Shown here piece after piece: positions 54,723 to 63,970 of a stretch of 64,000 nucleotides of DNA. The stretch comes from Jonesiaceae bacterium BS-20 (GTDB lineage: Bacteria > Actinomycetota > Actinomycetes > Actinomycetales > Cellulomonadaceae). How positions within the stretch are numbered: the stretch's first letter is position 1; every line of letters starts with the position of its first letter. A model generated the notes under the pieces. That model ran no database searches, had not been told where the DNA came from, and was given only the letters and a program-made list of their open reading frames with translations. The stretch lies in NCBI GenBank assembly GCA_039995105.1, contig CP146203.1:930001-994000 (forward strand), given 5' to 3'. The position numbers and the translations under genes are program-made.

Positions 54723-56120
54723 ATGAGCAGCCGTAAAAATGGTGTGCGCAAGCAGGACGCTGCAATCAGCGCGCAAGCACAGCAGGATTTGGCGCAGGTT
54801 TACGGGTCCATCATGGCCCGCAACCCAGAACACGATTTTGACCCCACATTAGACCGCGTGCGTGACGTGTGTGACCTGTTGGGTAACCCCCAGCAGGCTT
54901 ACCGTTCCATCCACATCACGGGCACCAACGGCAAGACCTCAACCGCGCGCATGATCGAGTCCCTCGTGGGTCAGTATGGTCTGCGCACGGGCCGGTTTAC
55001 GTCCCCGCACCTGAGCTCGGTGACCGAACGAATTGCGATCGATGGTGAGCCCATTAGCGCAGAACGGTTCGTTGAGGTGTACCGCGATATTGAGCCGTAC
55101 ATTGACATGGTTGATGCTAAATCCGTCGAGGTTGGCCAGCCACGTTTGAGCTTCTTTGAAGTGCTGACCGTCATGGCGTTCGCGGCGTTTGCTGATGCGC
55201 CCGTTGACGTGGCGATCATTGAGGTGGGCATGGGTGGGTCGTGGGACTCAACCAACGTCATTGATGCAGATATTTCGGTGATCACCCCGATATCGCTAGA
55301 CCACCAGTCGTGGTTGGGCGACACCGTGCGCGATATCGCAATTGAAAAGTCCGGCATTATTAAGCAGGACAAGATTGCCATTACTTCCGTCCAAGATGAC
55401 GAGGCGCTTGAAGCGCTTTCCGATGCCGCAGGCGAGAAACAGGCTCGGCTCATTGTTGAGGGGTGTGACATTGAGGTTGCCTCACGGCTGTTTGCGGTTG
55501 GCGGGCAACTCATCGGGCTGCGCACACCAGCGGCGCTGTATGACGAGATTTACCTGCCCCTGTTTGGTGAGCACCAAGCACAAAACGCGTTGTTGGCCTT
55601 GACCGCCGTTGAGATGCTGATTGCCGGGGGAGGTGCGCTGTCCGCAGAGATTGTTGAGCAGGGGTTTGCTGCGGTAACCTCACCGGGGCGCCTTGAGATT
55701 GTGCGTTCGAGCCCAACCATTATTGTTGATGCCGCACACAACGGCGCGGGTGCCCAGGCTCTTGCTAAGACGATTGAGGACGAGTTCCAGTTCGCCCGTT
55801 TGATTGGTGTCGTAGCGATCCTAGGTGACAAGGACGCAGAGACGGTTTTGAGTTTCCTGGAACCAATCTTGGCCGAGATTGTAGTCACGCAGTCTTCTTC
55901 GGTGCGTTCAACCGATGTGAGCGAACTCGAGGAACTAGCCATTGAGATCTTTGGCGAGGACCGGGTGTTTGCTGCGGATGAACTGTCTGACGCTATCGAT
56001 ATTGCCGCTACCCGTGCTGAAAGCGAAGACGAGATTGGGGTAGGCACGGGAACGGGAGTGCTGGTTGCTGGCTCCGTCATCCTTGCTGCCGAGGCAAGGA
56101 CACTGCTTGGACGCGGTTAG
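54723..56120 (+). CDS. folC: Folylpolyglutamate synthase / dihydrofolate synthase
   Basis: 465 residues. ATP loop HITGTNGKTS, the FTSPHLSSVTERI motif, EVGMGGSWDSTNV and the C-terminal DAAHNGAGAQAL. It adds glutamates to folates and makes dihydrofolate. AAGGGGATG precedes the ATG. In most actinobacteria folC is followed by a DUF4233 gene; here the dhaKLM operon lies between them. Confidence 0.95.
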   Translation: MSSRKNGVRKQDAAISAQAQQDLAQVYGSIMARNPEHDFDPTLDRVRDVCDLLGNPQQAYRSIHITGTNGKTSTARMIESLVGQYGLRTGRFTSPHLSSVTERIAIDGEPISAERFVEVYRDIEPYIDMVDAKSVEVGQPRLSFFEVLTVMAFAAFADAPVDVAIIEVGMGGSWDSTNVIDADISVITPISLDHQSWLGDTVRDIAIEKSGIIKQDKIAITSVQDDEALEALSDAAGEKQARLIVEGCDIEVASRLFAVGGQLIGLRTPAALYDEIYLPLFGEHQAQNALLALTAVEMLIAGGGALSAEIVEQGFAAVTSPGRLEIVRSSPTIIVDAAHNGAGAQALAKTIEDEFQFARLIGVVAILGDKDAETVLSFLEPILAEIVVTQSSSVRSTDVSELEELAIEIFGEDRVFAADELSDAIDIAATRAESEDEIGVGTGTGVLVAGSVILAAEARTLLGRG

Positions 56121-56218
56121 TAGTGTCCTCGTAACCTTCCAAGTTTGCGTGCAAGGTGTTTGAATTGGAGTAACCGCAATACCTGCCCAGAAAGCCTTAA
56201 GGGAAACGAGGAATAGGC

Positions 56219-57214
56219 ATGAAGAAGCTCATTAATGATCCAAACGATGTCTTACTTGAATCAGTTGAGGGGTTTGTTGCCGCCCACGGTGATTTAGTCA
56301 CCGCCTCATATGACCCCTTATTTCTGACCGCAACCGGTGGACCGACGCACGGACGTGTGGCGATCGTGTCTGGTGGGGGATCCGGCCACGAGCCTCTGCA
56401 CGGTGGGTTCGTTGGGCCGGGCATGCTAGATGCTGCGGTGCCAGGCGCGATGTTTACCTCGCCGACTCCGGACCAGGTTGAGGCGGCAATCAGGGCCGTT
56501 GATGGTGGGGCAGGGGTCCTTGCGATCGTCAAGAACTATACGGGCGATGTCATGAACTTTGAGATGGCACTCGAACTCCTTGACGATGACGCCATCGAAG
56601 TTAACTCGGTCCTTGTGAATGATGATGTTGCCGTCGAGGACTCAACATGGACCGCGGGGCGGCGCGGGGTAGCCGGAACCGTAGTTGTTGAGAAAATTGC
56701 CGGGGCAGCTGCTGCTCGCGGAGACAACCTAACTGCCGTGACTGAACTAGCTAATAGGGTCATCGCTAATGTTCGGACCATGGGAGTGGCCCTTGAGGCC
56801 TGCACAGTTCCGCACGTGGGGCGGCCAAGTTTTGATCTCGCCGAGGATGAGATCGAATTGGGCGTAGGGATTCACGGTGAGCCTGGGCGCGAACGTGCGC
56901 AAATGGCACCGGCGGACACCATTACTCAGATGCTCCTTGACCCGGTACTCGAGGACCTCAATCTAAAAACCGGAGAAAACGCCCTGCTGTTCGTGAACGG
57001 AATGGGCGCAACTCCGGCATCGGAACTTTATATTGTTTTCCGCCACGCCAAAAAAGTGTTGGCTAGTAGAGGAATCAACGTTTCCCGCTCACTCGTTGGA
57101 AACTACGTAACTTCCCTTGATATGCAAGGCGCTTCTATCACTGTTGCCCGCCTCGATGACGAGCTTACCGCGCTGTGGGACGCCCCCGTACACACCGCTG
57201 CGATTCGCTGGTAA
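56219..57214 (+). CDS. dhaK: Dihydroxyacetone kinase, DhaK subunit
   Basis: 331 residues. Substrate-binding subunit of the PTS-dependent kinase: VSGGGSGHEPLHGGFVGPGM and the covalent-binding histidine in GVGIHGEPGRE. It holds dihydroxyacetone as a hemiaminal while DhaL transfers phosphate. First gene of dhaKLM, 99 bp after folC, with AGGGAAACGAGGAA-like purine run upstream. Confidence 0.95.
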   Translation: MKKLINDPNDVLLESVEGFVAAHGDLVTASYDPLFLTATGGPTHGRVAIVSGGGSGHEPLHGGFVGPGMLDAAVPGAMFTSPTPDQVEAAIRAVDGGAGVLAIVKNYTGDVMNFEMALELLDDDAIEVNSVLVNDDVAVEDSTWTAGRRGVAGTVVVEKIAGAAAARGDNLTAVTELANRVIANVRTMGVALEACTVPHVGRPSFDLAEDEIELGVGIHGEPGRERAQMAPADTITQMLLDPVLEDLNLKTGENALLFVNGMGATPASELYIVFRHAKKVLASRGINVSRSLVGNYVTSLDMQGASITVARLDDELTALWDAPVHTAAIRW

Positions 57215-57329
57215 CCCCCAACATGAAGTAGAGTGGCGCAAGTAACAAACATTGGGTTTTGGGAAAAGGGTGTCGCAAAAAGTATTGCCGGTAAGCGCAG
57301 TGGAACAGCACAGAATTTCGGGAGCACAC

Positions 57330-57971
57330 ATGGCACTAAATGCCCAGTGGGCGGCGCTGTGGATAGCGCAAAGCGCGGCAGTCATAGCAGAAAATAAAGA
57401 CCTGCTCATGACGCTTGACCGCGAAATTGGGGATGCTGACCATGGCGAAAACATGGACCGGGGTTTCAAAGCGGCCGCAGCGAAGGTTTCCGGGTCAGCA
57501 TTTGATTCACCGAGTGCAGTGCTGAAATTAGTTGCAACCACGCTTATGTCAACCGTCGGTGGAGCATCTGGACCACTGTACGGAACGGCGTTCTTGCGCG
57601 CTGCCAAAGCGGTCAGTAACACGGAGTTAGACGGGGACGATGTCGTTGCCCTACTCAGTGCGGGCCTTGACGGAATCAAAGTTCGCGGTAAAGCCACCGC
57701 GGGCGAAAAGACCATGGTTGATGCTTGGCAACCCGCCGTTGAAGCGGCACGGGCCGCCCTTGAACAGGGGGCAGAACCGGTTGCAATACTGCAAGCTGCA
57801 GCTGTTGCTGCAGGGCAGGGGGCCGAGGCAACCATCGACTTGCGGGCCACCAAGGGCCGGGCAAGTTATTTGGGGGAACGCTCTATAGGACATAAGGACC
57901 CCGGGGCTGCTTCTAGCCACCTTATTCTTAAATCAGCAGTAACAGCAGCTATGGAAGGAGAGTCAAAATGA
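57330..57971 (+). CDS. dhaL: Dihydroxyacetone kinase, DhaL (ADP-binding) subunit
   Basis: 213 residues from ATG 57330 (GGGAG six bases upstream); earlier in-frame codons lack a site. Nucleotide-binding helices show DREIGDADHGENMDRG with the Mg-binding aspartates and GGASGPLYGTAF, and the late DLRATKGRASYLGERS. Its bound ADP is rephosphorylated by DhaM. Overlaps dhaM by ATGA. Confidence 0.94.
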   Translation: MALNAQWAALWIAQSAAVIAENKDLLMTLDREIGDADHGENMDRGFKAAAAKVSGSAFDSPSAVLKLVATTLMSTVGGASGPLYGTAFLRAAKAVSNTELDGDDVVALLSAGLDGIKVRGKATAGEKTMVDAWQPAVEAARAALEQGAEPVAILQAAAVAAGQGAEATIDLRATKGRASYLGERSIGHKDPGAASSHLILKSAVTAAMEGESK

Positions 57972-58735
57972 CCAATCTAGTGTCATTAGTTCTGGTATCG
58001 CACTCAGAGCAGCTGGCTCAGGGAGCTGCAGAACTAGCGGGCCAAATGGCCCCCAAGGTAAGAATTGAATATGCGGGTGGACTTGAGGACGGTTCGTTAG
58101 GAACGTCCTTCGACGACATCAGCGCAGCCATTGAAGCAGCAGCAGGGTTTAGCGACACCGATGACGATGAAACCCAGTCATTACATGAAGTAGTGGTTAT
58201 CTGTGATCTAGGCTCAGCAATTCTCAGCACCGAGAGTGTGCTGGAGTTCCTACCGGAAGAACTCGTTGGCAAGGTGACCCTTGCGGACGCCCCCTTCGTT
58301 GAAGGTGCGATCGCAGCGGCCGTGACCGCGAACTCGGGAGCCTCTGCTGCTGACGTGACCAAGGCCGGCGAAGATGCTGCCAATATTTTTGGCAACGTCG
58401 ATAAAGCCAAGCAGGCACCCAAGCCCACGTTCGAACCAAGCTTGGAAACCAAGTCCAACGGCCCGGTGACCGCCCAGGTAACCGTAGCTAACGAGCTTGG
58501 TCTGCATGCCCGGCCGGCCGCAGTGCTAGCCCGATTGGTCGCCGAGTATAGTGCAGAAGTTGAGATCAATGGCATCAACGGTGCGAGCGTTCTTGAGATC
58601 ATGAAGCTCGGGGCGGTAGGCGGCGACAACTTGAGCATCACCGCAAAGGGTGCCCAAGCAGCCGAGGTAGTAGCCGCAGTGGTAGACGCCATCACGCAAG
58701 GATTCGGTGAGCTGGCAACAGCACAGGTATCCTAA
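57968..58735 (+). CDS. dhaM: Dihydroxyacetone kinase phosphotransferase DhaM (EIIA plus HPr domains)
   Basis: 255 residues. N-terminal EIIA-mannose-like domain with the active histidine in LVLVSHSEQLAQG; a linker; and an HPr domain (about 160-250) with the phospho-histidine in NELGLHARPAAVLA. It lacks the EI-like third domain of E. coli DhaM, so phosphate must come from the cell's own EI and HPr. Final gene of dhaKLM. Confidence 0.93.
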   Translation: MTNLVSLVLVSHSEQLAQGAAELAGQMAPKVRIEYAGGLEDGSLGTSFDDISAAIEAAAGFSDTDDDETQSLHEVVVICDLGSAILSTESVLEFLPEELVGKVTLADAPFVEGAIAAAVTANSGASAADVTKAGEDAANIFGNVDKAKQAPKPTFEPSLETKSNGPVTAQVTVANELGLHARPAAVLARLVAEYSAEVEINGINGASVLEIMKLGAVGGDNLSITAKGAQAAEVVAAVVDAITQGFGELATAQVS

Positions 58736-58739
58736 CGGG

Positions 58740-59156
58740 GTGACTTCCCAAAACTCCACCCCACGCATCGTGGCTAAAAAAAGTGCCCGGATGCTGTTTT
58801 TGAGCACCACCCTGATCCTTGAGGCAATTGTGGTCCTATTTGGCACCGCCGTTGCAGTGAAGTTTGCGGAGGTTGACAAACTTGACGCACCAATTTCAAC
58901 ACTCTGGATCATGGGTGGGCTCTTAAGCGTCCTGATGATTATTTTCAGTCGTATGCAGGCCACCAGCTACGGACTCATTGCCGGCACTGCCGTGCAGATT
59001 CCGTTCGTGGCCATGGGCCGTTACGTAGACATGATGTACCTGGTAGCAGCCGTATTTGTTGGACTATGGATTGGTTCATGGTGGCTAGGCTCCAAGATTG
59101 ACCGGGAACGGGCCCAGTATGACGCCCTGCACCCGGATGAAGCACCAAACGTATAG
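58740..59156 (+). CDS. DUF4233 small membrane protein
   Basis: 138 residues from GTG 58740, four bases after the dhaM stop; a GTG 11 codons earlier inside dhaM is an alternative. Four hydrophobic segments (MLFLSTTLILEAIVVLFGTA, WIMGGLLSVLMIIF, YGLIAGTAVQIPF, MYLVAAVFVGLWIG) and the ALHPDEAP tail match the DUF4233 family normally encoded directly after folC. Function unknown. Its position shows that dhaKLM lies within an otherwise conserved pair. Confidence 0.82.
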   Translation: MTSQNSTPRIVAKKSARMLFLSTTLILEAIVVLFGTAVAVKFAEVDKLDAPISTLWIMGGLLSVLMIIFSRMQATSYGLIAGTAVQIPFVAMGRYVDMMYLVAAVFVGLWIGSWWLGSKIDRERAQYDALHPDEAPNV

Positions 59157-59211
59157 CTTGTGCGGCTACTGATTGGAACCAGCCGTTCCTATTTGAGGGA
59201 GGGTGACGCTG

Positions 59212-59681
59212 ATGAGCACCGTTCCTGAACTTGAACGGCTCCGGGCCGATCACGGATTTCGTTGGAGTTTCTGGTTCTGGGCAGGGATAGGGGCAGCGTT
59301 GCCTCTTCTAAAGGCTGTCACCGTTGTCATTTGGTCCCTGATAGATCAGGGGCCAAATGGACTTGTCCAGGGACTCGGCTGGCTCCTTATATCGATCCCT
59401 CTCGAGATAGCGCCGCCGGCAGCTCTATTCCTATGCTTTGGCTTGTTCTACCGAACCAAGATCTATGCCATCCGGACGGGAAGGCAGCAGTCCAACCAAA
59501 AGAACTCAATCGTGGTTGCGGCCTTAATCATTGGAATGATTTCAAGTCTTTTTATGGGATTTTTCCACATACCGTAGTCGGCATACTGTTAGGCGGCATT
59601 GTGGTCGCGGTAATACCCATGGTGATTGCTCTGACCGGAGTGCAAAAAGAATGCAAGCGGCAGTTGACTGCTGCGACTTAG
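59212..59681 (+). pseudogene. Frameshifted small membrane protein
   Basis: ATG 59212 follows GGGAGGG. The frame gives 121 residues with three hydrophobic segments and stops at 59577, but the +1 frame continues from about 59560 with PHTVVGILLGGIVVAVIPMV, a fourth helix, to 59681. A T-run in GGGATTTTTCC is the likely site of a one-base change. Joined, the product would have about 156 residues. Either a mutation, a sequencing error or a programmed shift. Family not recognised. Confidence 0.6.
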
Positions 59682-59786
59682 ATGCGAATATGAGCTGCCT
59701 AAGAAGATTCAAGGGAAACAGTCGCGGCTCCAACCTCACGTCTGATTCCGGAGGATGTAGGGAAGCCGTGTGCTAAAGTCTCCAAC

Positions 59787-60065
59787 TTGAGAGCCCTCAT
59801 CCCTTCAAAAACGAGCGATGTCCGTCCTCTTTTAGGTACTGATCGATCGTGGCCGTGTGAATTGATTCGGGCCGACTTTTTTGCGCTTGATAGTGGCAGG
59901 GAATTAATCTGCAGAGTGGTGGCTTGGCGGAGCCAAATTGATGAAGAGACCGCATCGAAACTTGTGGTTTTGTGGTTTGACTCTCGTGCGGCGATTGTAG
60001 TGCAAATTCATACTCGACTTGATCAAGATCCCTATCGAGCGCTCACAGTTTCCGCCGCTCTTGGG
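59787..60065 (+). pseudogene. Possible gene fragment cut by the IS element
   Basis: A frame from TTG 59787 runs about 93 codons to the left end of the IS3 element. The text (SWPCELIRADFFALDSG, VVLWFDSRAAIVVQIH) has protein-like composition but no recognised family and a weak start. Could be the N-terminal part of an interrupted gene. Confidence 0.3.
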
Positions 60066-60112
60066 TGTACCAGTGTTTTTGGACAGTCTTTATTTGAGAG
60101 AAGTTTGAGAGC

Positions 60113-60433
60113 ATGGCAGGATCATCGAAGAGACGGTTTAGTCCGCAGTTTAAGGCAGAGGCAGTTGATCTTGTGGTGATGGGTGATTGAATGATCACGG
60201 AAGTCGTTTAAGAGCTTGGGATTTTGCCTGGTACGTTCGGGAACTGGGAGAGTAAGTATCGGCGGGAAAACGCTGTCGAGGAAGTAGAAGCACCGTTATC
60301 GGTTTCTGGCCGGGTGCGGCTCAGTGAACTCGAGGTTGAAGTGCGCCGGTTGCGGATGGAGAATGATTTCCTAAAAAAGCAGCGGCCTTCTTCGTACGTT
60401 AGCAGGACTGAACGAGAAATTAGCTCTGATTGA
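60113..60433 (+). pseudogene. IS3 orfA (DNA-binding part), broken by two stops
   Basis: Frame from ATG 60113 reads KRRFSPQFKAEAVDLV, a typical IS3 OrfA start, then TGA at 60188 and TAA at 60209; the leucine-zipper part (LSELEVEVRRLRMENDFLKK) remains. The slippery A6G site is at 60373-60379. Confidence 0.85.
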
Positions 60434-61339
60434 AGCGGAGAAGGACAATTTCCCAATTTTTTGGATGTGCCAAAAACTTGATCTTCCGCGGTCATCTTTT
60501 TATGCTTGGCGCGCTCGTGTTGACGTCACTACCGTCAGTGCTGCACGGCGCAAAGCCTTGGGTGACAAGATCAAACTGATCTTCACAGATCGTCATAAAG
60601 TCTATGGGGCCCGGCTTATCACAGCTGAATTCAACGCCGCAGGGCATGCCTGTTCAGTGGGCCTAGTGGCCTCAACCATGCGAGAACTGGACCTCGTGGC
60701 TATCCAACCTCGGGCGTGGAAACGCACCACCACCCAAGGCAACTGTGATCACGAGATTTTTGGCCTCATAGGCCGTAATTTTAGCCCTGATACGGGCCTA
60801 CCCGGTGAGCTCCTGGATGGCGATATTACCTACCTTCGAACAGGCCGAGGATGGCTCTATTTGGCGACTGTGATTGATCTGGCCACCCGGATGGTTGTGG
60901 GTTGGCAACTAGCTGACATTCCAATACGGCTTCGCCGCTTGGTATTGGCACCAGTGCGTACTCCACTGATTATTGATGCTCTGAACATGGCGAGAACACA
61001 CGGAAGAGTCGCCCCAGAAGCAATATTCCATTCGGACCGCGGCATCCAGTGCACATCAGATGATTTCCAAGATTACTGCAAGGAAATTGGATTCGTTCAA
61101 TCCATGGGCCGCACGGGGTGTGCTGGGATAACTCCGTAGGCGAGAGTTTCTTCTCGTCGTTGAAGAACGAGATGTACCACCACCAAGTCTTTGTTACCCG
61201 GGCCAGAGCACGGTTTGCAGTGGCTGATTACATCGAGATTTTCTACAACAGAAAACGGATCCACTCTTCCTTGGGGCATCAAACACCTGCCCAGGTCTGG
61301 GTCGAAAAGACCCAAATTCAAGACCAGCAAGCAGCATAA
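60405..61339 (+). pseudogene. IS3 orfB (DDE transposase), frameshifted
   Basis: Integrase core with the first Asp in GDITYLRTGRGWLYLATVID, the second in FHSDRGIQCTS, then a one-base shift near 61115 before the Glu-containing part (CWDNSVGESFFSSLKNE, ADYIEIFYNRKRIHSSLG). A 13-residue insertion relative to the family lies between LADI and RTPLI; its DNA is a palindrome (60921-60948). The start also needs a frame correction near 60390. Confidence 0.85.
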
Positions 61340-61469
61340 GAAATCAAATCTAGAAAGATGAGTGTCCAAGAAGTTTGACACGCCTCAACTCTGTCCTCCT
61401 AGTCTGCTCGTAATCTGAATGAGATTCAACGTCAGGTTTCTGGATTTCTCATTCAAGTCATGTAGGTGA

Positions 61470-61499
61470 TTGGACAAAGACTGAGGAGTCGTCCATAAT
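61470..61499 (+). promoter_or_regulatory. Predicted sigma-70-type promoter of the secreted protein at 61641
   Basis: TTGGAC (61470-61475), 18-bp spacer, CATAAT (61494-61499). It would give a leader of about 135 bases before ATG 61641. Prediction by eye. Confidence 0.45.
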
Positions 61500-61640
61500 T
61501 CCTATTGAGTAAGCAGTCCTAATTTTTCTGGGATTTGATTCCGTTGTGGATGCCTCCCGAAGAAAAAATGGGTGCCGTTTGCTTTTGTTTGTAGCAGAAG
61601 CAAGTGCTTTCGTTCCACTATTCAAAGGAGAGTCGATTTT

Positions 61641-62195
61641 ATGAAGCGGATATTTGTGTACTTCGCACTGGTCATGCTTTCTGTGAGCGGAGTTGCAACT
61701 TCCGCAAGTGCGACTGGAACGCCACAGGGTGAGGGTGCAGAAGCCGAATTTAGGTTGCAGTTAGAGGAACACATCGCGAACGTAAACCCGCCTGGTCCGG
61801 AAACTGGCACTTTCGCTATCGGAGATACCTTGAAAGTGACATTGGACAATATTCAATACAACAGGCAGCACACTCAAGTTCTAGACTCGTGCCAAAACAA
61901 TGGGAGCACTTGTACTCTGAGCAGGACTGTCTCTGTCGCAAGTACAACTAGTGGAGGATTCGGAGTAAGTGTAGGAAAAGTCAAATTAGACTTAGGGCTT
62001 TCGTACCAAAACACTTACTCCAGGACTGCATCTTGTACCTCTCCGAAACTGGGGTACGGTCAGACCTTCATTATGCGGCCGATTGGGAGCTTTGTGAATT
62101 ATACGGTGACTAGGAGAAACATGATTGGTCAGATTACTGGAGTCCAGAAGGGTGCCGCTTTCTTCCCTACAGGAATTCGTTGCTCAGTTCGGTAA
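61641..62195 (+). CDS. Secreted protein of unknown function
   Basis: 184 residues from ATG 61641 with AAAGGAGAG upstream. A signal peptide ends near ATSASATG. The mature protein is beta-rich with Ser/Thr-Gly alternation (SRTVSVASTTSGGFGVSVG, LDLGLSYQNTYSR) and four cysteines. The alternating pattern recalls pore-forming-toxin hairpins, but no family is recognised and this is speculative. It lies 260 bp after the IS element in a region of decayed secreted genes. Confidence 0.65.
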   Translation: MKRIFVYFALVMLSVSGVATSASATGTPQGEGAEAEFRLQLEEHIANVNPPGPETGTFAIGDTLKVTLDNIQYNRQHTQVLDSCQNNGSTCTLSRTVSVASTTSGGFGVSVGKVKLDLGLSYQNTYSRTASCTSPKLGYGQTFIMRPIGSFVNYTVTRRNMIGQITGVQKGAAFFPTGIRCSVR

Positions 62196-62382
62196 GAATC
62201 GATCTGTGACTATTTGGCGCTAACGCAAATCTTTGTGACGGTGCAGTGGTGAGTACTTGGAACTGTTCGACGGTCTCAATTCTCCCATTAGTTTGTATGG
62301 CTAATTTTTATGATTCGAACACCGCAAGGAGCAGGTTTAGGTCGTGGTGAGACTGCCAAGGAGTGGTTCTGCCCGGAGCTAC

Positions 62383-62874
62383 ATGAGGTCTACAAGAATT
62401 GCCCTACTGCTTGGGGGATTACTCGCGTTGTCATCCTGTGTGCTCCATAGCGAATCCAGGGTTGAACCAGGGGAAACGGTTAGGGATCCAGCCAATCTCT
62501 CGGAAGTTGGGAACCTAAAATACGACCTCTTCAGTTCTTCTCATCCAGAAAGTGATACCACTTTGGCCCAAGAGGTTTTTCGGGGGGATCAAATTTCATT
62601 TTGGAAACTAGAAGATCTTAATCTGGTCTGCCTTGGCGCAGTTGTCAATATTGGGGCCGAAGATCCTCCAAGTACTCAGGTCGATTTAGGTAGTGGTCAG
62701 ACCTTGTTGTCCAAGTGCGTGAATGAGGATGTATACAGGATTGATGGAGTTTTGCTTGATGCTAGTGCGAATGAGCGTCGTGTGACGGCTTTCATGCGGA
62801 CAAGTGGCAGTTCGATTGAAGCTCCAACTAATTTTGAGGAAGTTGCACCTGGGCTGTTTTTAGTCCGATTGTAA
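62383..62874 (+). CDS. Small lipoprotein of unknown function
   Basis: 163 residues from ATG 62383 (GGAG upstream); a GTG 13 codons earlier is an alternative. The signal ends in the lipobox LSSC. The mature part has two cysteines (LVCLGAV, LSKCVNED) and no recognised domain. Possibly a partner or immunity protein of the secreted protein 188 bp upstream; this rests only on proximity. Confidence 0.6.
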   Translation: MRSTRIALLLGGLLALSSCVLHSESRVEPGETVRDPANLSEVGNLKYDLFSSSHPESDTTLAQEVFRGDQISFWKLEDLNLVCLGAVVNIGAEDPPSTQVDLGSGQTLLSKCVNEDVYRIDGVLLDASANERRVTAFMRTSGSSIEAPTNFEEVAPGLFLVRL

Positions 62875-62977
62875 TAAACGGCAGTTAATGGAGGCGCGAT
62901 CGAATAGTTGATTTAGAAACCACTATTTGTTTTTTGGCAACAAATATATTCGAAGGAAGGAAGAAGGGAAAGATGGT

Positions 62978-63302
62978 ATGAAAATGAGGAGTTTGATGGA
63001 AATGAAGTGGGAGCGAGGATCGCTCACTCTGTTTCTTGATGCTGGTAATTGGCCTTGGAGGTGACACCGCCGGGCCAGCTGCCGCAGCTGGAAGTAAGCC
63101 TGGATCCAGAGTATGCAATCCCGGAATGGTAATCAGTGCAAACAGTAACACCAGCAAACTAGGCAAGCCGCTTACGCTACCTTTTGCGGTGGGTCATATA
63201 GTTCTCGGTGCCTACCAGAAACTTGGGCAACCGCTTGCTATCACTCGTTCAAGCACAACGTCTCTGGTGAAACTTGGGCTGTCTCTACTTACGGGAAGCT
63301 GA
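62978..63302 (+). pseudogene. Frameshifted small secreted protein
   Basis: A purine-rich ribosome site precedes ATG 62978 (MKMRSLMEMKWERGSLTLF), a basic signal-peptide N-region. The hydrophobic core and mature part continue only in another frame (LMLVIGLGGDTAGPAAAA, then LGKPLTLPFAVGHIVLGA up to 63302). A one-base change near 63035 would join them. Confidence 0.45.
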
Positions 63303-63518
63303 GCGCAGCTGCCGCTGGCAATAGCAAATAGTAAATCTGTTTCTCGGAGCAGCTTTCGAGTATCGTATCGTTCCTTAACCATCGCCCTTGAATGGTGCGA
63401 CTTGTGACAACTCGTACGATTCAATGGAGTTGTTGAAGAGTATCCACACGTGGCTTGATCGTCAGGCTAATTGTTGGTTTCATTTGTTGTTTGGAACTCT
63501 TGTTCGAAAAGGTTTGCT

Positions 63519-63970
63519 ATGAAGTATATGGAGAAAATATTTCTTGCAGCCCTACTATTTGTGCTGTTGGGCAAGTAAATTATGACCAGCTGCATGCCAA
63601 TGAGGCATCACGAAAGAGAAAGTTCTGACGTGCTACCAAGAAACTTGCGCAGTTTTCTTAATGTCAATTGCCACTGGCCCTGCTCGGCGCCTGCGGCTTA
63701 GCTAATTGCCAAGAACCCAGTAGCCTCACGGAAACTTAAGTTGAAGTTCTATTCGGCCAATATGTGGCAGATGCCGCAAAATGGTTTGCAAAGTACTTTC
63801 GTATCGAAGATCCGCCGGAGAAAGAATTTAATCGGTATATGTCTTCCGAGGAGCTGGATCAAGTTCGTCACCAGTGTGTGATGGGTAAGGGATTTCCATC
63901 GTCTGATGGAGTGAACTTCGATGTGCCGCCTGGGCAGACAGAGGGCTTATTTTTGGCCGAATATGAGTGA
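63519..63970 (+). pseudogene. Decayed lipoprotein gene
   Basis: A hydrophobic start MKYMEKIFLAALLFVLLG stops at 63576. In another frame a second signal-like segment PLALLGACGLANC with a lipobox (63650-63700) is interrupted by TAA at 63662 and 63737, then an intact 78-codon stretch (VADAAKWFAKYF, QVRHQCVMGKGF) ends at TGA 63970. The last part recalls the CMAEKGFEY region of the lipoproteins at 46-47 kb, which suggests a related origin. Confidence 0.5.

Larger units (their letters stand above)
60066..61380 (+). mobile_element. Degraded IS3-family insertion sequence
   Basis: About 1.3 kb. The left end TGTACCAGTGTTTTTGGACA and the right end (61360-61380, read inverted TGTCAAACTTCTTGGACAC) resemble imperfect terminal inverted repeats. 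It carries orfA and orfB of the IS3 arrangement with the A6G shift site, all disrupted. No clear target duplication was found. Confidence 0.8.
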
